From Microbacterium sp. No. 7 (GTDB lineage: Bacteria > Actinomycetota > Actinomycetes > Actinomycetales > Microbacteriaceae): DNA of 64,000 bases. The notes beneath the pieces were generated by a model that ran no database searches, was not told the DNA's origin, and worked only from the letters and a program-made list of their open reading frames with translations. Below, in pieces: positions 19,118 through 26,642 of this stretch. A program made the position numbers and the translations under genes. The stretch spans positions 4,464,001 to 4,528,000 of the forward strand of contig NZ_CP012697.1 of the NCBI RefSeq assembly GCF_001314225.1. The letters run 5' to 3'. Each line of letters starts with the position of its first letter. Positions within the stretch are counted from its first letter, which is position 1.

Positions 19118-20305
19118 TCACGACGCCACCCAGGCGAACAGCCCGCCGTCGAGGATGTCGGCCTCACGGCCCCGGGCGCGCAGCGCGCGGGCCGCGCGAT
19201 CGGCACGGGTGCCGTGCGCACACACGACGACGAACGGCCCCTCGCCGGCCGCGGCGGGATCGGCGAGCAGCTCGGCGAGCGGGATGACGGCGGACCCGGC
19301 GACGACGCCGTCCGCCGTCTCGTGCGGCTCGCGCACGTCGAGCACCGTGGCGCCGGCCGCCTGGGCCTGCAGCATCTCCGACAGGGTCAGCCGCGCGGGC
19401 ATCGCCGGAGGAGCGGATGCCGGAGCCGCCGCCGGCTCGACACGCACCGCGGCCTGCGCCGCCGCACCGGCATCCCCCGACGACGCGCCCGCCGCCGCAC
19501 CCTCGACCGTGCCCGCCGCCGCGTGGGCGCCGCGCCCCGCGGCCGCCCGCAACGGCACCTCGTGCGTGCGCGCGGTGAGCGCGTCGACGACGAGCACGCG
19601 GCCGAGCAGCGGCTCGCCGACGCCGGCGATGAGCGCGATCGCCTGTGTCGCCATGATCGCGCCGACCTGCAGCGTCAGCGCACCGAGCACGCCCGCCTGC
19701 GCGCACGAGGGCACCTCGCCGACGCTCTCCGCGGGATAGAGGTCGTCGAGCACGACGGCGTCCGCACCGGCCGGCGGTGCCGACCAGAACACGGTGACCT
19801 GCGCGTGGAACTCCTGCACGACGCCCCACACGAGCGGAACGCCGAGTCGCTCGCACGCGGCCGCGACGACGCGGCGCGTCTCGAAGGTGTCGGTGCCGTC
19901 GAGCACGACGTGGGCGCCCGCGAGCACGTCCGCGGCGTTGTCCGCGTCGAGTCGCACGCGCACGGGGCGCACGATCGTCTCGGGGCTGAGGTCCGCGGCG
20001 GCGCGCACGGCGGAGTCGACCTTGGGCGCGCCGATGTCGACGACGCGATGCAGCACCTGGCGCTGCAGGTTCGTGTGCTCGACGAGGTCGTCGTCGACGA
20101 CGGTGATCGTGCCGACCCCGGCGGCCGCGAGGGCGAGCACGGCGGGCGATCCGAGGCCGCCGGCGCCCACGACGGCGACGTGCGCCGCCGCGAGACGACG
20201 CTGACCGAGCTCGCCGAACCCCGCGAGCACGGCATGACGTGCGGTGCGCCGGCGCTCGCTCTCCGAGAGCGCGGCGACGGGCGCGACGAGCGGGGGGTGC
20301 GGCAT
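19118..20305 (-). CDS. moeB: MoeB/ThiF-type adenylyltransferase with rhodanese domain
   Basis: A 395-residue E1-like enzyme. The adenylation domain (about 1-250) shows VVGAGGLGSPAVLALAAAG, DDDLVEHTNLQRQVLH, LDGTDTFETRR and PSCAQAGVLGAL. A C-terminal rhodanese domain (about 300-395) carries the active-site Cys in VVVCAHGTRADRA. It would activate the MoaD C-terminus and supply sulfur, like MOCS3/MoeZ. The CxxC zinc pairs of classical MoeB are not visible. A Gly/Ala-rich linker joins the domains. It is divergent from clpP across a 21-bp-period array. Confidence 0.88.
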   Translation of the reverse strand: MPHPPLVAPVAALSESERRRTARHAVLAGFGELGQRRLAAAHVAVVGAGGLGSPAVLALAAAGVGTITVVDDDLVEHTNLQRQVLHRVVDIGAPKVDSAVRAAADLSPETIVRPVRVRLDADNAADVLAGAHVVLDGTDTFETRRVVAAACERLGVPLVWGVVQEFHAQVTVFWSAPPAGADAVVLDDLYPAESVGEVPSCAQAGVLGALTLQVGAIMATQAIALIAGVGEPLLGRVLVVDALTARTHEVPLRAAAGRGAHAAAGTVEGAAAGASSGDAGAAAQAAVRVEPAAAPASAPPAMPARLTLSEMLQAQAAGATVLDVREPHETADGVVAGSAVIPLAELLADPAAAGEGPFVVVCAHGTRADRAARALRARGREADILDGGLFAWVAS

Positions 20306-20358
20306 CCCCCCAGGCTACGCCCCGGCCCGGGGGAACGGACCACGGATGCCGGGCGCCT

Positions 20359-20503
20359 CCCCACCGCGAGGGTGCCCTGTATCCGCGCGAGGGTGCCCGG
20401 TGTTCCCGCGAGGGTGCCAACTATCCGCGCGAGGGTGCCAACTGTCCCCGCCAGGGTGCCAACTGTCCCCGCCAGGGTGCCACTTTCCCTCGTGAGGTGC
20501 CCC
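20359..20503. repeat. 21-bp-period array, 7 units, one orientation
   Basis: Units of a 12-bp core CGCGAGGGTGCC plus 9 variable bases. The G(A)GGGTG positions are 20368, 20389, 20410, 20431, 20452, 20473 and 20494, exactly 21 bp apart. The last three cores are degenerate (CGCCAGGGTGCC twice, then CGTGAGGTGCCC). Variable 9-mers include CTGTATCCG, CGGTGTTCC, AACTATCCG and AACTGTCCC. The array lies between the divergent moeB and clpP genes. Confidence 0.9.
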
Positions 20504-20561
20504 TCCGCTCAGGGCGGATCCGCTGCGAGCCGCGTCCCGGCATCCGCGCCCCTGCCACGCG

Positions 20562-20567
20562 CAGGCT
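20562..20567 (+). promoter_or_regulatory. -10-like hexamer of the clpP operon
   Basis: CAGGCT ends 6 nt before ATG 20574, the leaderless spacing used elsewhere here. The hexamer is weak, as expected for a promoter that needs an activator such as ClgR/PopR. Confidence 0.35.
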
Positions 20568-20573
20568 GGGGGC

Positions 20574-21227
20574 ATGACAGAGAACGCACGCCCACCCGTC
20601 TTCACCGAGCGATTCCGGCGGGAGCTCTACGAGCATCGCGTGCTCGTGCTCGACGGGGTGCTCGACGACGACAACGGCACGCTGCTCGCGACGCAGCTCA
20701 TGGCGCTCGCGATGGCGGATGCCAAGGCCGAGATCGCCCTGTGGATCCACTCGCCGGGCGGGTCGGTGCCGGCGATGCTCGCGATCCGCGACCTCATCCG
20801 GCTGATCCCCAACGACGTGTCGACCCTCGTGCTCGGCATCGCGTACAGCGCCGGCCAGTTCCTCCTCACGGCGGGCACTCCGGGCAGGCGCCGGGCACTC
20901 CCGCACGCCCGCGTGCTCATGCACCAGGGATCGGCGGGCATCGGCGGGTCGACCGTCGACGTCGAGCTGCAGGCCGGCGACCTGCGGCACACTCGCGACA
21001 CTCTTCTGGCCCTCACGGCCGAGGACACCGGGCAGAGCGTCGAGCGCGTGTACGAGGACTCGCTGCACGATCACTGGTACAGCGCGCGCGAGGCGAAAGA
21101 GTACGGCTTCATCGACCACGTCGTCTCCTCGTTCGCGGAGATCGTGCCCGGTGCGCTGCGATCGACGGGCTTCCAGGGGTCGACGGGCTTCCAGGAACCG
21201 ACGGGCTTCCGGGGAGGCGGGCGATGA
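20574..21227 (+). CDS. Accessory ClpP-type protease subunit (active-site Ser present)
   Basis: A 217-residue ClpP-family serine peptidase. The nucleophile is in GIAYSAGQFLLTAG, the His in ARVLMHQGSAG and the likely Asp in HDHWYSAREAKEYGFIDHV. It starts directly at MTENARPPVFTERF with no long propeptide. The C-terminus has a small hexapeptide repeat (STGFQG, STGFQE, PTGFRG). It is coupled by ATGA overlap to a second clpP. The housekeeping clpP1P2 pair normally sits with tig and clpX, so this looks like the extra ClpP3/ClpP4-type pair known from Streptomyces. Confidence 0.88.
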   Translation: MTENARPPVFTERFRRELYEHRVLVLDGVLDDDNGTLLATQLMALAMADAKAEIALWIHSPGGSVPAMLAIRDLIRLIPNDVSTLVLGIAYSAGQFLLTAGTPGRRRALPHARVLMHQGSAGIGGSTVDVELQAGDLRHTRDTLLALTAEDTGQSVERVYEDSLHDHWYSAREAKEYGFIDHVVSSFAEIVPGALRSTGFQGSTGFQEPTGFRGGGR

Positions 21228-21814
21228 GCGCCTACACGATCCCGAACGTCGTCTCGCAGAACCCGCGGGGCGATCGGATCATGGACGTCTACTCGCACCT
21301 GCTGACCGAGCGGATCATCTCCCTCGGCACCCCGATCGACGCGGGCGTCGCGAACGCCGTCATCGCCCAGCTGCTCTTCCTCGAGCAGACCGGCTCCGAC
21401 CGCGACATCCAGTTCTACGTCAACTGCGAGGGCGGCGACCCGAGCGCGATGCTCGCCGTCTACGACACGATGCGGTACATCCGCCCCGACGTCGCGACGA
21501 TCTGCGTCGGGCAGGCGGTCGGCGCCGGCGCCGTGCTGCTGGCCGCGGGCGCCGAGGGCAAGAGGATGGCGCTGCCGCACGCCCGGGTCATCCTGCACCA
21601 GCCCGCGGAACAGGGCCGGCGCGGCACGATCCCCGATCTCATCCTGCAGGCGGACGAGGCGGTGCGCATCCGCGCCGACCTCGAGGCCGTGCTCTCCCGC
21701 CACACCGGCCGGAGCGTGGAGACGCTGCGGCGCGACACCGACCTCGACCGGGTGTTCACCGCGGAGGCGGCGAGGGAGTACGGGCTGATCGACCGGGTGA
21801 TCGAGCGGCGGTGA
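21224..21814 (+). CDS. ClpP paralogue lacking the catalytic Ser
   Basis: A 196-residue ClpP-family protein. The fold motifs are intact (FYVNCEGGDPSAMLAVYDTM, RVILHQPAEQGRRG, EAAREYGLIDRVIERR), and the His and Asp positions are kept. In the nucleophile segment it reads GQAVGAGAVLLAAG where active ClpP has GQAASMGA, so Ser is replaced by Gly. It probably forms a mixed tetradecamer with the active subunit encoded just upstream, acting as a structural or regulatory ring. No frame disruption is seen. Confidence 0.87.
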   Translation: MSAYTIPNVVSQNPRGDRIMDVYSHLLTERIISLGTPIDAGVANAVIAQLLFLEQTGSDRDIQFYVNCEGGDPSAMLAVYDTMRYIRPDVATICVGQAVGAGAVLLAAGAEGKRMALPHARVILHQPAEQGRRGTIPDLILQADEAVRIRADLEAVLSRHTGRSVETLRRDTDLDRVFTAEAAREYGLIDRVIERR

Positions 21815-21823
21815 GACGGCCGG

Positions 21824-22123
21824 TCAGGCGGCGAGCGCGAACGCCGCGCGGCCCGCGACGGGGGCGGCCGGGCGCGGCTCGAGCCGTGCGGCCACCGCGC
21901 GGGTGAGGTCGAGCAGCGGCAGCTCGAGGGCGCCCGAGACAGCCGCGATCATCTCGCTCGACGGGTCCTTCACGCCGCGCTCCATCTCGGAGAGGTACTG
22001 CGGCGAGACACCCGCCCGCTCGGCCGTCTGCCCGAGGGTCTCGCCACGCGCGTGGCGCCGCCGGCGCAGCTCGTCGCCGAGCAGGTGCCGCCAGAGCGGC
22101 TCGGGGTCGGTCGGTGTAGGCAT
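21824..22123 (-). CDS. ClgR/PopR-type XRE regulator of clpP genes
   Basis: A 99-residue helix-turn-helix protein. LGDELRRRRHARGETLGQTA, then YLSEMERGVKDPSSEMIAAV, is the signature of ClgR/PopR, the activators of clp operons. It ends in FALAA. In Streptomyces PopR the two terminal Ala residues target the protein to ClpP (from memory of the literature). It is convergent with the clpP pair (9 bp between the genes). A -10 TAGCAT at 22163-22168 (minus strand) and a GAGGAAG ribosome site support ATG 22123. A feedback loop with the neighbouring proteases is inferred. Confidence 0.8.
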   Translation of the reverse strand: MPTPTDPEPLWRHLLGDELRRRRHARGETLGQTAERAGVSPQYLSEMERGVKDPSSEMIAAVSGALELPLLDLTRAVAARLEPRPAAPVAGRAAFALAA

Positions 22124-22230
22124 GCGCTGCGCCTTCCTCGAGAAGGGACGGATGCTTCGGATGCTACCGATCGGAACCGCCTCGGCGCCCGCCGCTCTGC
22201 TGAGAGCAGAATCCGGGCCGGCGCCAGGTC

Positions 22231-22447
22231 GGAGGGTGCGCGGAGCACCCTCGTGGGGAGAGGTGGCACCCTCGCGAGGAAAGGTGGCACCCTCGCGAGG
22301 AAAGGTGGCACCCTCGTGGGGAGAGGTGGCACCCTCGCGGAAATACGAAGCACCCTCGCGAGGAAAGGTGGCACCCTCGCGAGGAAAGGTGGCACCCTCG
22401 CGAGAACGTGGAGCACCCTCGCGGGGAGAACGGGCACCCTCGCGGGG
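22231..22447. repeat. 21-bp-period array, 1 forward and 10 reverse units
   Basis: GCACCCTC starts at 22245, 22266, 22287, 22308, 22329, 22350, 22371, 22392, 22413 and 22434, always 21 bp apart. One forward GAGGGTGC (22232) pairs with the first reverse copy. The minus-strand variable 9-mers are mostly ACCTTTCCT or ACCTCTCCC. It is the longest array of the family and lies between the divergent clgR/popR-like gene and the molybdate-binding HTH gene. Confidence 0.92.
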
Positions 22448-22545
22448 CGCGGACGAGGACCGCCGGCGGTGGCGCTGTGAAGAGTTATCGCATTGTGATC
22501 CGCATTTGCGGTGCACTTGGTGAAAAACACCCGCGCATGCGGCAC

Positions 22546-22551
22546 TACAGT
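22546..22551 (+). promoter_or_regulatory. -10 hexamer of the mod operon
   Basis: TACAGT ends 7 nt before ATG 22559, so the mRNA is probably leaderless. I see no convincing ModE palindrome around it. Confidence 0.5.
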
Positions 22552-22558
22552 GGCATCC

Positions 22559-22948
22559 ATGACCACTTACCGCATCTCCGACGCGGCGCGGCTGCTGGGC
22601 GTGTCCGACGACACCGTCCGGCGCTGGGTCGACGCGGGCCGCCTGCCCGCCGAGGGCAGCCCCGCGCAGATCCCGGGCGACGCCCTCGCGGCGCTGGCCG
22701 TCGAGCTCGCGCAGACGCCGCCCGACCCGGGCGACGTGCTCTCCAGCGCGCGCAACCGCTTCGTCGGCATCGTCACGCGCGTGAAGACCGACGGGGTGAT
22801 GGCGCAGGTCGACATCCAGGCCGGCCCGCACCGCGTCGTGTCCCTCGTGTCGTCGGAGGCCGTCGTCGAGCTGGGCCTCGAGCCCGGCTCGCTCGCGGTC
22901 GCCGTGGTCAAGGCCACCACCGTCATCGTCGAGACCCCCAGGAGCTGA
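22559..22948 (+). CDS. HTH-Mop (TOBE) molybdate-binding protein
   Basis: A 129-residue protein. Residues 1-50 are a MerR/excisionase-type HTH (YRISDAARLLGVSDDTVRRW). Residues about 62-128 are a Mop/TOBE domain (SARNRFVGIVTRVKTDGVMA, ending VVKATTVIVETPRS), the fold that binds molybdate in ModE and molbindins. It is first in the mod operon, 3 bp before modA. It could repress the operon when molybdate is bound or act as a molybdate store. This single-HTH layout differs from E. coli ModE. Confidence 0.85.
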   Translation: MTTYRISDAARLLGVSDDTVRRWVDAGRLPAEGSPAQIPGDALAALAVELAQTPPDPGDVLSSARNRFVGIVTRVKTDGVMAQVDIQAGPHRVVSLVSSEAVVELGLEPGSLAVAVVKATTVIVETPRS

Positions 22949-22951
22949 TCC

Positions 22952-23773
22952 ATGCACCGTCCCCTGCTTTCCGCCGCCGTCCTCGTGGCGGGAGTGACCC
23001 TCTTCGCCGCGTGCGCATCGAGCACCCCCGCGCCGGCGACCGATGCGCCGACCGACGCCCCGGAGGCCGCCGAGACCACCGCGCCGGAGCCCACGAGCGA
23101 CCTGAGCGGCGATCTCGTGATCTTCGCCGCCGCCTCGCTCGGCACGGCATTCGACGAGATCGCGGTCGCGTTCGAGGAGCTGCACCCGGGCGTCGACGTG
23201 CAGCCCATCCGCTACGACGGATCGAGCACCCTCGCGACGCAGATCATCGAGGGCGCCGCGGTCGACGTGTTCGCCTCCGCCGACGAGAACAACATGGCCA
23301 AGGTCACCGACGCGAGCCTCGCGACCGGCCCCGCGCTGTTCGCGACCAACACGCTCGTGATCGCGACGCCGCAGGACAACCCCGCGGGCATCGCGGGCAT
23401 CGCCGACCTCGCGAGCCCCGACGCCTCCGTGGTGCTGTGCGCGGTCGAGGTGCCGTGCGGCGCGGCATCCCAGAAGCTGCTCGACGCGGCCGGCGTCGCC
23501 GTCACGCCCGCGAGCCTCGAGCAGAACGTCACGGCCGTGCTCACCAAGGTCGAGGCGGGCGAGGCGGATGCCGGGCTCGTCTACGCGACCGACGTGGTCG
23601 GCAAGGGCGTCGCCTCGATCGTGCCCGAGGGCGCGGCCGACGTCGTCAACAAGTACCCGCTCGTCGCGCTGGACGACGCCCCCAACCCCGAGGCCGCGCA
23701 GGCGTTCGTCGAGTTCGTGCTCAGCGCGGAGGGCCAGGCCATCCTCGCCGCCCTCGGCTTCGGCGCACCGTAA
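22952..23773 (+). CDS. modA: Molybdate-binding lipoprotein ModA
   Basis: A 273-residue secreted lipoprotein. The signal peptide ends in a lipobox (VTLFAACAS), followed by a Thr/Pro/Ala linker. The mature domain is a ModA-type binding protein: VIFAAASLGTAFDEIAVAFE, RYDGSSTLATQI, VDVFASADENNM and DAGLVYATDVVG. The Ser residues in AAASL and GSST and the Tyr in VYATD are typical oxyanion contacts. It delivers molybdate (or tungstate) to ModBC. Confidence 0.93.
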   Translation: MHRPLLSAAVLVAGVTLFAACASSTPAPATDAPTDAPEAAETTAPEPTSDLSGDLVIFAAASLGTAFDEIAVAFEELHPGVDVQPIRYDGSSTLATQIIEGAAVDVFASADENNMAKVTDASLATGPALFATNTLVIATPQDNPAGIAGIADLASPDASVVLCAVEVPCGAASQKLLDAAGVAVTPASLEQNVTAVLTKVEAGEADAGLVYATDVVGKGVASIVPEGAADVVNKYPLVALDDAPNPEAAQAFVEFVLSAEGQAILAALGFGAP

Positions 23774-23784
23774 CCCCGCCCCGC

Positions 23785-23872
23785 TTCGCCGAGTCAACCT
23801 CGCTTCGCCGAGTCAACCTCGCCCCCACGTCAGTTCGGGGTTGATTCGGCGAGGGAGGGTTGACTCGGCGAA
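23785..23872. repeat. 19-bp-period convergent array inside the mod operon (GAGTCAACC family)
   Basis: Forward GAGTCAACC at 23791 and 23810, reverse TTGATTC at 23841 and TTGACTC at 23860, each step 19 bp. It has the same phrase, period and 2+2 design as the array at 6409-6506. It lies between modA and modB, where an attenuator could lower modBC relative to modA. Confidence 0.87.
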
Positions 23873-23886
23873 GGAAGAAGAAGGAG

Positions 23887-24714
23887 ATGGAGCCGGCGAT
23901 GGATGGCGGCACAGCGACGACGCGCGGCTTCGTGCCGCGCTGGCTCGTCGTGCCCGGCATCCTCGCCCTCGCGTTCCTCGTGCTGCCGCTCGCGGCGCTC
24001 GTCGCACGCGTGAACTGGCCGACGCTGTGGGCCGACGTCACGGCCCCCGCGGCGCGCGACGCGCTCGCGCTCTCGCTCACGACGGGTCTCATCGCGACGA
24101 CGGCGTGCGTGCTGCTCGGCGTTCCGCTCGCGCTGCTCATCGCGCGCTCCGGTCCGCGGCTCAGCGCCGTGCTGCGCGCCGCCGTGACGGTGCCGCTCGT
24201 GCTGCCGCCGATGGTCGGCGGCGTGGCCCTGCTGTTCCTGCTCGGCCGCACGAGCCCGATCGGATCGCTGCTCGACGCGTGGTGGGGCCTGCGCCTGCCG
24301 TTCACGACCGTCGCCGTCGTGCTCGCGCAGACCTTCGTGGCGCTGCCGTTCCTCGTGCTCACGGTGGAGGGCTCGCTGCGCACGGCGGGCACCGCGTTCG
24401 AACGCACGGCCGCGTCGCTCGGCGCGGGCCGCTGGTACACGCTGCGCCGCGTCACCCTGCCGCTCGCGGCGCCCGGGCTCGTCGCGGGCGTCGTGCTGTG
24501 CTTCGCGCGCGCGATCGGCGAGTTCGGCGCGACCGCGCTGTTCGCGGGCAACGCGCCGGGCGTGACGCAGACCATGCCGCTCGCGATCTACACGGCGTTC
24601 AACGGCGCCGGGGTCGCGCAGGGCACCGCCGTCGCGCTCTCGTTGCTGCTGCTCGTCACCGCGATCGCCGTGCTGCTGCTCGTGCGCGGCTGGCGGCCCG
24701 GAGCCCCGCGATGA
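23887..24714 (+). CDS. modB: Molybdate ABC permease ModB
   Basis: A 275-residue permease with about five to six membrane helices (VVPGILALAFLVLPLAALVA at the start). The ABC-permease EAA loop is SLGAGRWYTLRRVTLPLAAPG and further typical ModB parts are VLPPMVGGVALLFLLGR and RAIGEFGATALFAGN. AAGGAG directly abuts ATG 23887, so ATG 23899 (MDGGTATTRG) with 12-nt spacing is an equally good start. Its stop forms an ATGA with an ATG at 24711, the probable original coupling to modC before a hairpin element came between them. Confidence 0.92.
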   Translation: MEPAMDGGTATTRGFVPRWLVVPGILALAFLVLPLAALVARVNWPTLWADVTAPAARDALALSLTTGLIATTACVLLGVPLALLIARSGPRLSAVLRAAVTVPLVLPPMVGGVALLFLLGRTSPIGSLLDAWWGLRLPFTTVAVVLAQTFVALPFLVLTVEGSLRTAGTAFERTAASLGAGRWYTLRRVTLPLAAPGLVAGVVLCFARAIGEFGATALFAGNAPGVTQTMPLAIYTAFNGAGVAQGTAVALSLLLLVTAIAVLLLVRGWRPGAPR

Positions 24715-24733
24715 GCCCCGCCCCCGGCATCTC

Positions 24734-24794
24734 GTTCGACCGCGGCAGAGTGCGGGTCGGCGAGCGCGGCACCCGCACTCTGCCGCGGTCGAAC
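24734..24794. repeat. Perfect 24-bp inverted repeat between modB and modC
   Basis: Arms 24734-24757 and 24771-24794 are perfectly complementary (core ACCGCGGCAGAGTGCGGGT) with a 13-nt loop. The same core, with GAAGTG in place of AGAGTG, forms the hairpin at 44222-44282, so this is a dispersed family. A hairpin in mid-operon may act as a partial terminator or RNA stabiliser. Confidence 0.88.
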
Positions 24795-24808
24795 GGGCGG
24801 CGGGCGCG

Positions 24809-26068
24809 ATGACCGCGGCATCCCTCGACGCACGGGTCGTCGTGAACCGGCCGCGCTTCCGCCTCGACGTCGCGGTGACCGCGGCGCCGGGCGAGACCGT
24901 CGCGATCATGGGACCGAGCGGCGCGGGCAAGTCGACGCTGCTGCACGCGATCGCCGGGCTCGAGCCCGTGCACGAGGGGCACGTGCGCATCGACGGCACG
25001 GATGCCGCGGGCCGCCGCCCCCTGCCCCCGCATCGCCGCGGCGTCGTGCTGCTCGGCCAGGAGCCCCGGCTGTTCCCGCACCTGTCGGCGCGGGAGAACG
25101 TCGCGTTCGGGCTGCGGGCGCGGCGGGTCGCCCGCGCCGTCGCCCTCGAGCGTGCCGACGAGTGGATCGCGCGGGTCGGACTCGGCGGACTCGGCGGGCG
25201 CCGTCCCGCGCAGCTGTCGGGCGGGCAGCAGCAGCGGATCGCGCTCGCCCGCGCCCTCGCGACCGAGCCGCGCGTGCTCATGCTCGACGAGCCGTTCGCC
25301 TCGCTCGATCCCGAGACGGCGGGCGAGATCCGCACGCTCATCGCCACGCAGCTGCCGCGCAGTGCCGTGACGACGCTCGTCGTGACGCACGCCGCGATCG
25401 ATGCCGCGGCCCTCGCCGACCGGCTCGTCATCGTCGAGGACGGCGTCGTGACCCAGGCGGGCCCCGTGCGCGATGTGCTCGCGGCGCCCGCGACGCGCTT
25501 CGCCGCCGTCATCGCGGGTGTGAACCGCGTGCTCGGCGTCGCCGACGGCGGCGCGTGGCGGTCGGGCGACGTGACGCTGAGAGCCCGCGACGCCGTGGAC
25601 GCCGCCGACGGCACGCCGCTGGCGGCCTTCGTCCGTCCCGGCCTGGTACACCTGCAGACGCTGGAGGACGTGGATGCCGGGTCTGCGGCATCCACGGGTC
25701 CGGCGCCCGGGGGTCCGGCGCCCGGGGGTCCGGCGCCCGGGGGTCCGGCGCCCGCGGGTTCGGCGCCCGCAGACCTAGCGCCCGCGCCTCACGCATCCGC
25801 GGGTCCGGCATCAATAGACCCGGCGCCCGCGCCTCACGCGTCCGCGAGCTCGTGGATCACCCGCGTCGCGCGCCTCGAGCAGACCCCTGCGGGCGTGCGC
25901 GTGCACACAGAGGAACCCGACATCGCGGTCGACCTGGCCGCCGATGCTCTCGCCGCGCTGCGGCTCGCCCCCGGCACGGCCGTGCGCCTGACGGTGCCCG
26001 CCGACGCCGTGCGGCTCGCTCCGGCCGCCCCGCCGGCGTCCACTCCCCGCCCGCCGACCGCCCCCTGA
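24809..26068 (+). CDS. modC: Molybdate ABC ATPase ModC
   Basis: A 419-residue ATPase. Walker A GPSGAGKST (about 34), signature LSGGQQQRIALARAL, Walker B VLMLDEPFASLD and the H-loop VVTHAAID are intact. The C-terminal regulatory part is odd. A TOBE-like segment (ITRVARLEQTPAGVRVHTEE...) is separated from the ATPase by about 60 residues of PAPGG-type repeats encoded by a 15-bp tandem repeat (about 25693-25845). It starts at ATG 24809 after the hairpin. It energises ModB for molybdate import. Confidence 0.92.
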   Translation: MTAASLDARVVVNRPRFRLDVAVTAAPGETVAIMGPSGAGKSTLLHAIAGLEPVHEGHVRIDGTDAAGRRPLPPHRRGVVLLGQEPRLFPHLSARENVAFGLRARRVARAVALERADEWIARVGLGGLGGRRPAQLSGGQQQRIALARALATEPRVLMLDEPFASLDPETAGEIRTLIATQLPRSAVTTLVVTHAAIDAAALADRLVIVEDGVVTQAGPVRDVLAAPATRFAAVIAGVNRVLGVADGGAWRSGDVTLRARDAVDAADGTPLAAFVRPGLVHLQTLEDVDAGSAASTGPAPGGPAPGGPAPGGPAPAGSAPADLAPAPHASAGPASIDPAPAPHASASSWITRVARLEQTPAGVRVHTEEPDIAVDLAADALAALRLAPGTAVRLTVPADAVRLAPAAPPASTPRPPTAP

Positions 26069-26132
26069 CCCGGCCGGCGGTCGCGACCTGGCCGCCCCGA
26101 CCCGGCCGCTCTCGCCCGATTCCGCCCTCGTA

Positions 26133-26211
26133 CTGTTCACAACTCAGGAAGACCGCCCGGAAACCCCCGTTCCCCAAGCCCACCGGCGCAGGCTTCCTGA
26201 ATTGTGCACGG
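26133..26211. repeat. Inverted repeat of the TTCACAATTCAGGAA family
   Basis: GTTCACAACTCAGGAAG (from 26135) faces CTTCCTGAATTGTGCAC (to about 26209), with a loop of about 40 nt. It is in the 574-bp gap after modC, which also holds the two arrays below and otherwise only Pro/Ala-like GC sequence without a gene. Confidence 0.75.
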
Positions 26212-26308
26212 CCGACCTCCCCACCGCCGGCCTCCGCCCAACCCTGCCACCTGCCCCGAGCCCCGCGGCTCTGGTGCCATCCAGCCGACGGACACCACCT
26301 CCACCACT

Positions 26309-26384
26309 GTTCACAATTCAGGAAGAACGGTCCACGGTCGGCCCGACCCGGCCACCAGCACCCCGTTCTTCCTGAATTGTGAAC
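26309..26384. repeat. Perfect 22-bp inverted repeat, TTCACAATTCAGGAA family
   Basis: Arms 26309-26330 and 26363-26384 are perfectly complementary (GTTCACAATTCAGGAAGAAC plus GG). The 32-nt loop is unrelated to loops of other members. The family recurs at 26133, 33076 and 49863. Confidence 0.88.
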
Positions 26385-26423
26385 GCCATCTCCGGATAGA
26401 CCCGGCATCCCTCGCCGATCACA

Positions 26424-26500
26424 GGCCTCGGAGAATCCCGCCGACCTCGGACACGTCCCGCGGCATCCCCCGAACTTGGCGACATCCTCCGAACTCCGTG
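26424..26500. repeat. 19-bp-period convergent array (YTCGGAG family)
   Basis: CCTCGG at 26426 and 26445 (19 bp) is followed by reverse CCGAAC at 26470 and 26489 (19 bp). Another member is in the coding sequence of the DUF3516 helicase at 41505-41583. Confidence 0.75.
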
Positions 26501-26642
26501 CCCGCCACCGCCCGCCGAGATGACACGGGGTACCAACTTCGAGGAACGGGGTTTCACCCTTGTGCACCACGGCGTACGCTGGGATCGGCGGCGCCGCTGG
26601 AGCTTTCGGTGCGCCGGAAGACCACGAAGAAAGGGGCGCCGC

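Noticed and set aside
22231..22447. Regular repeat-spacer look of the longest 21-bp array, suggesting a CRISPR
   Set aside because: The conserved part is only 12 bp and the variable part 9 bp, far below CRISPR sizes. Variable parts repeat within and between arrays, other arrays flip orientation, and no cas gene is present.
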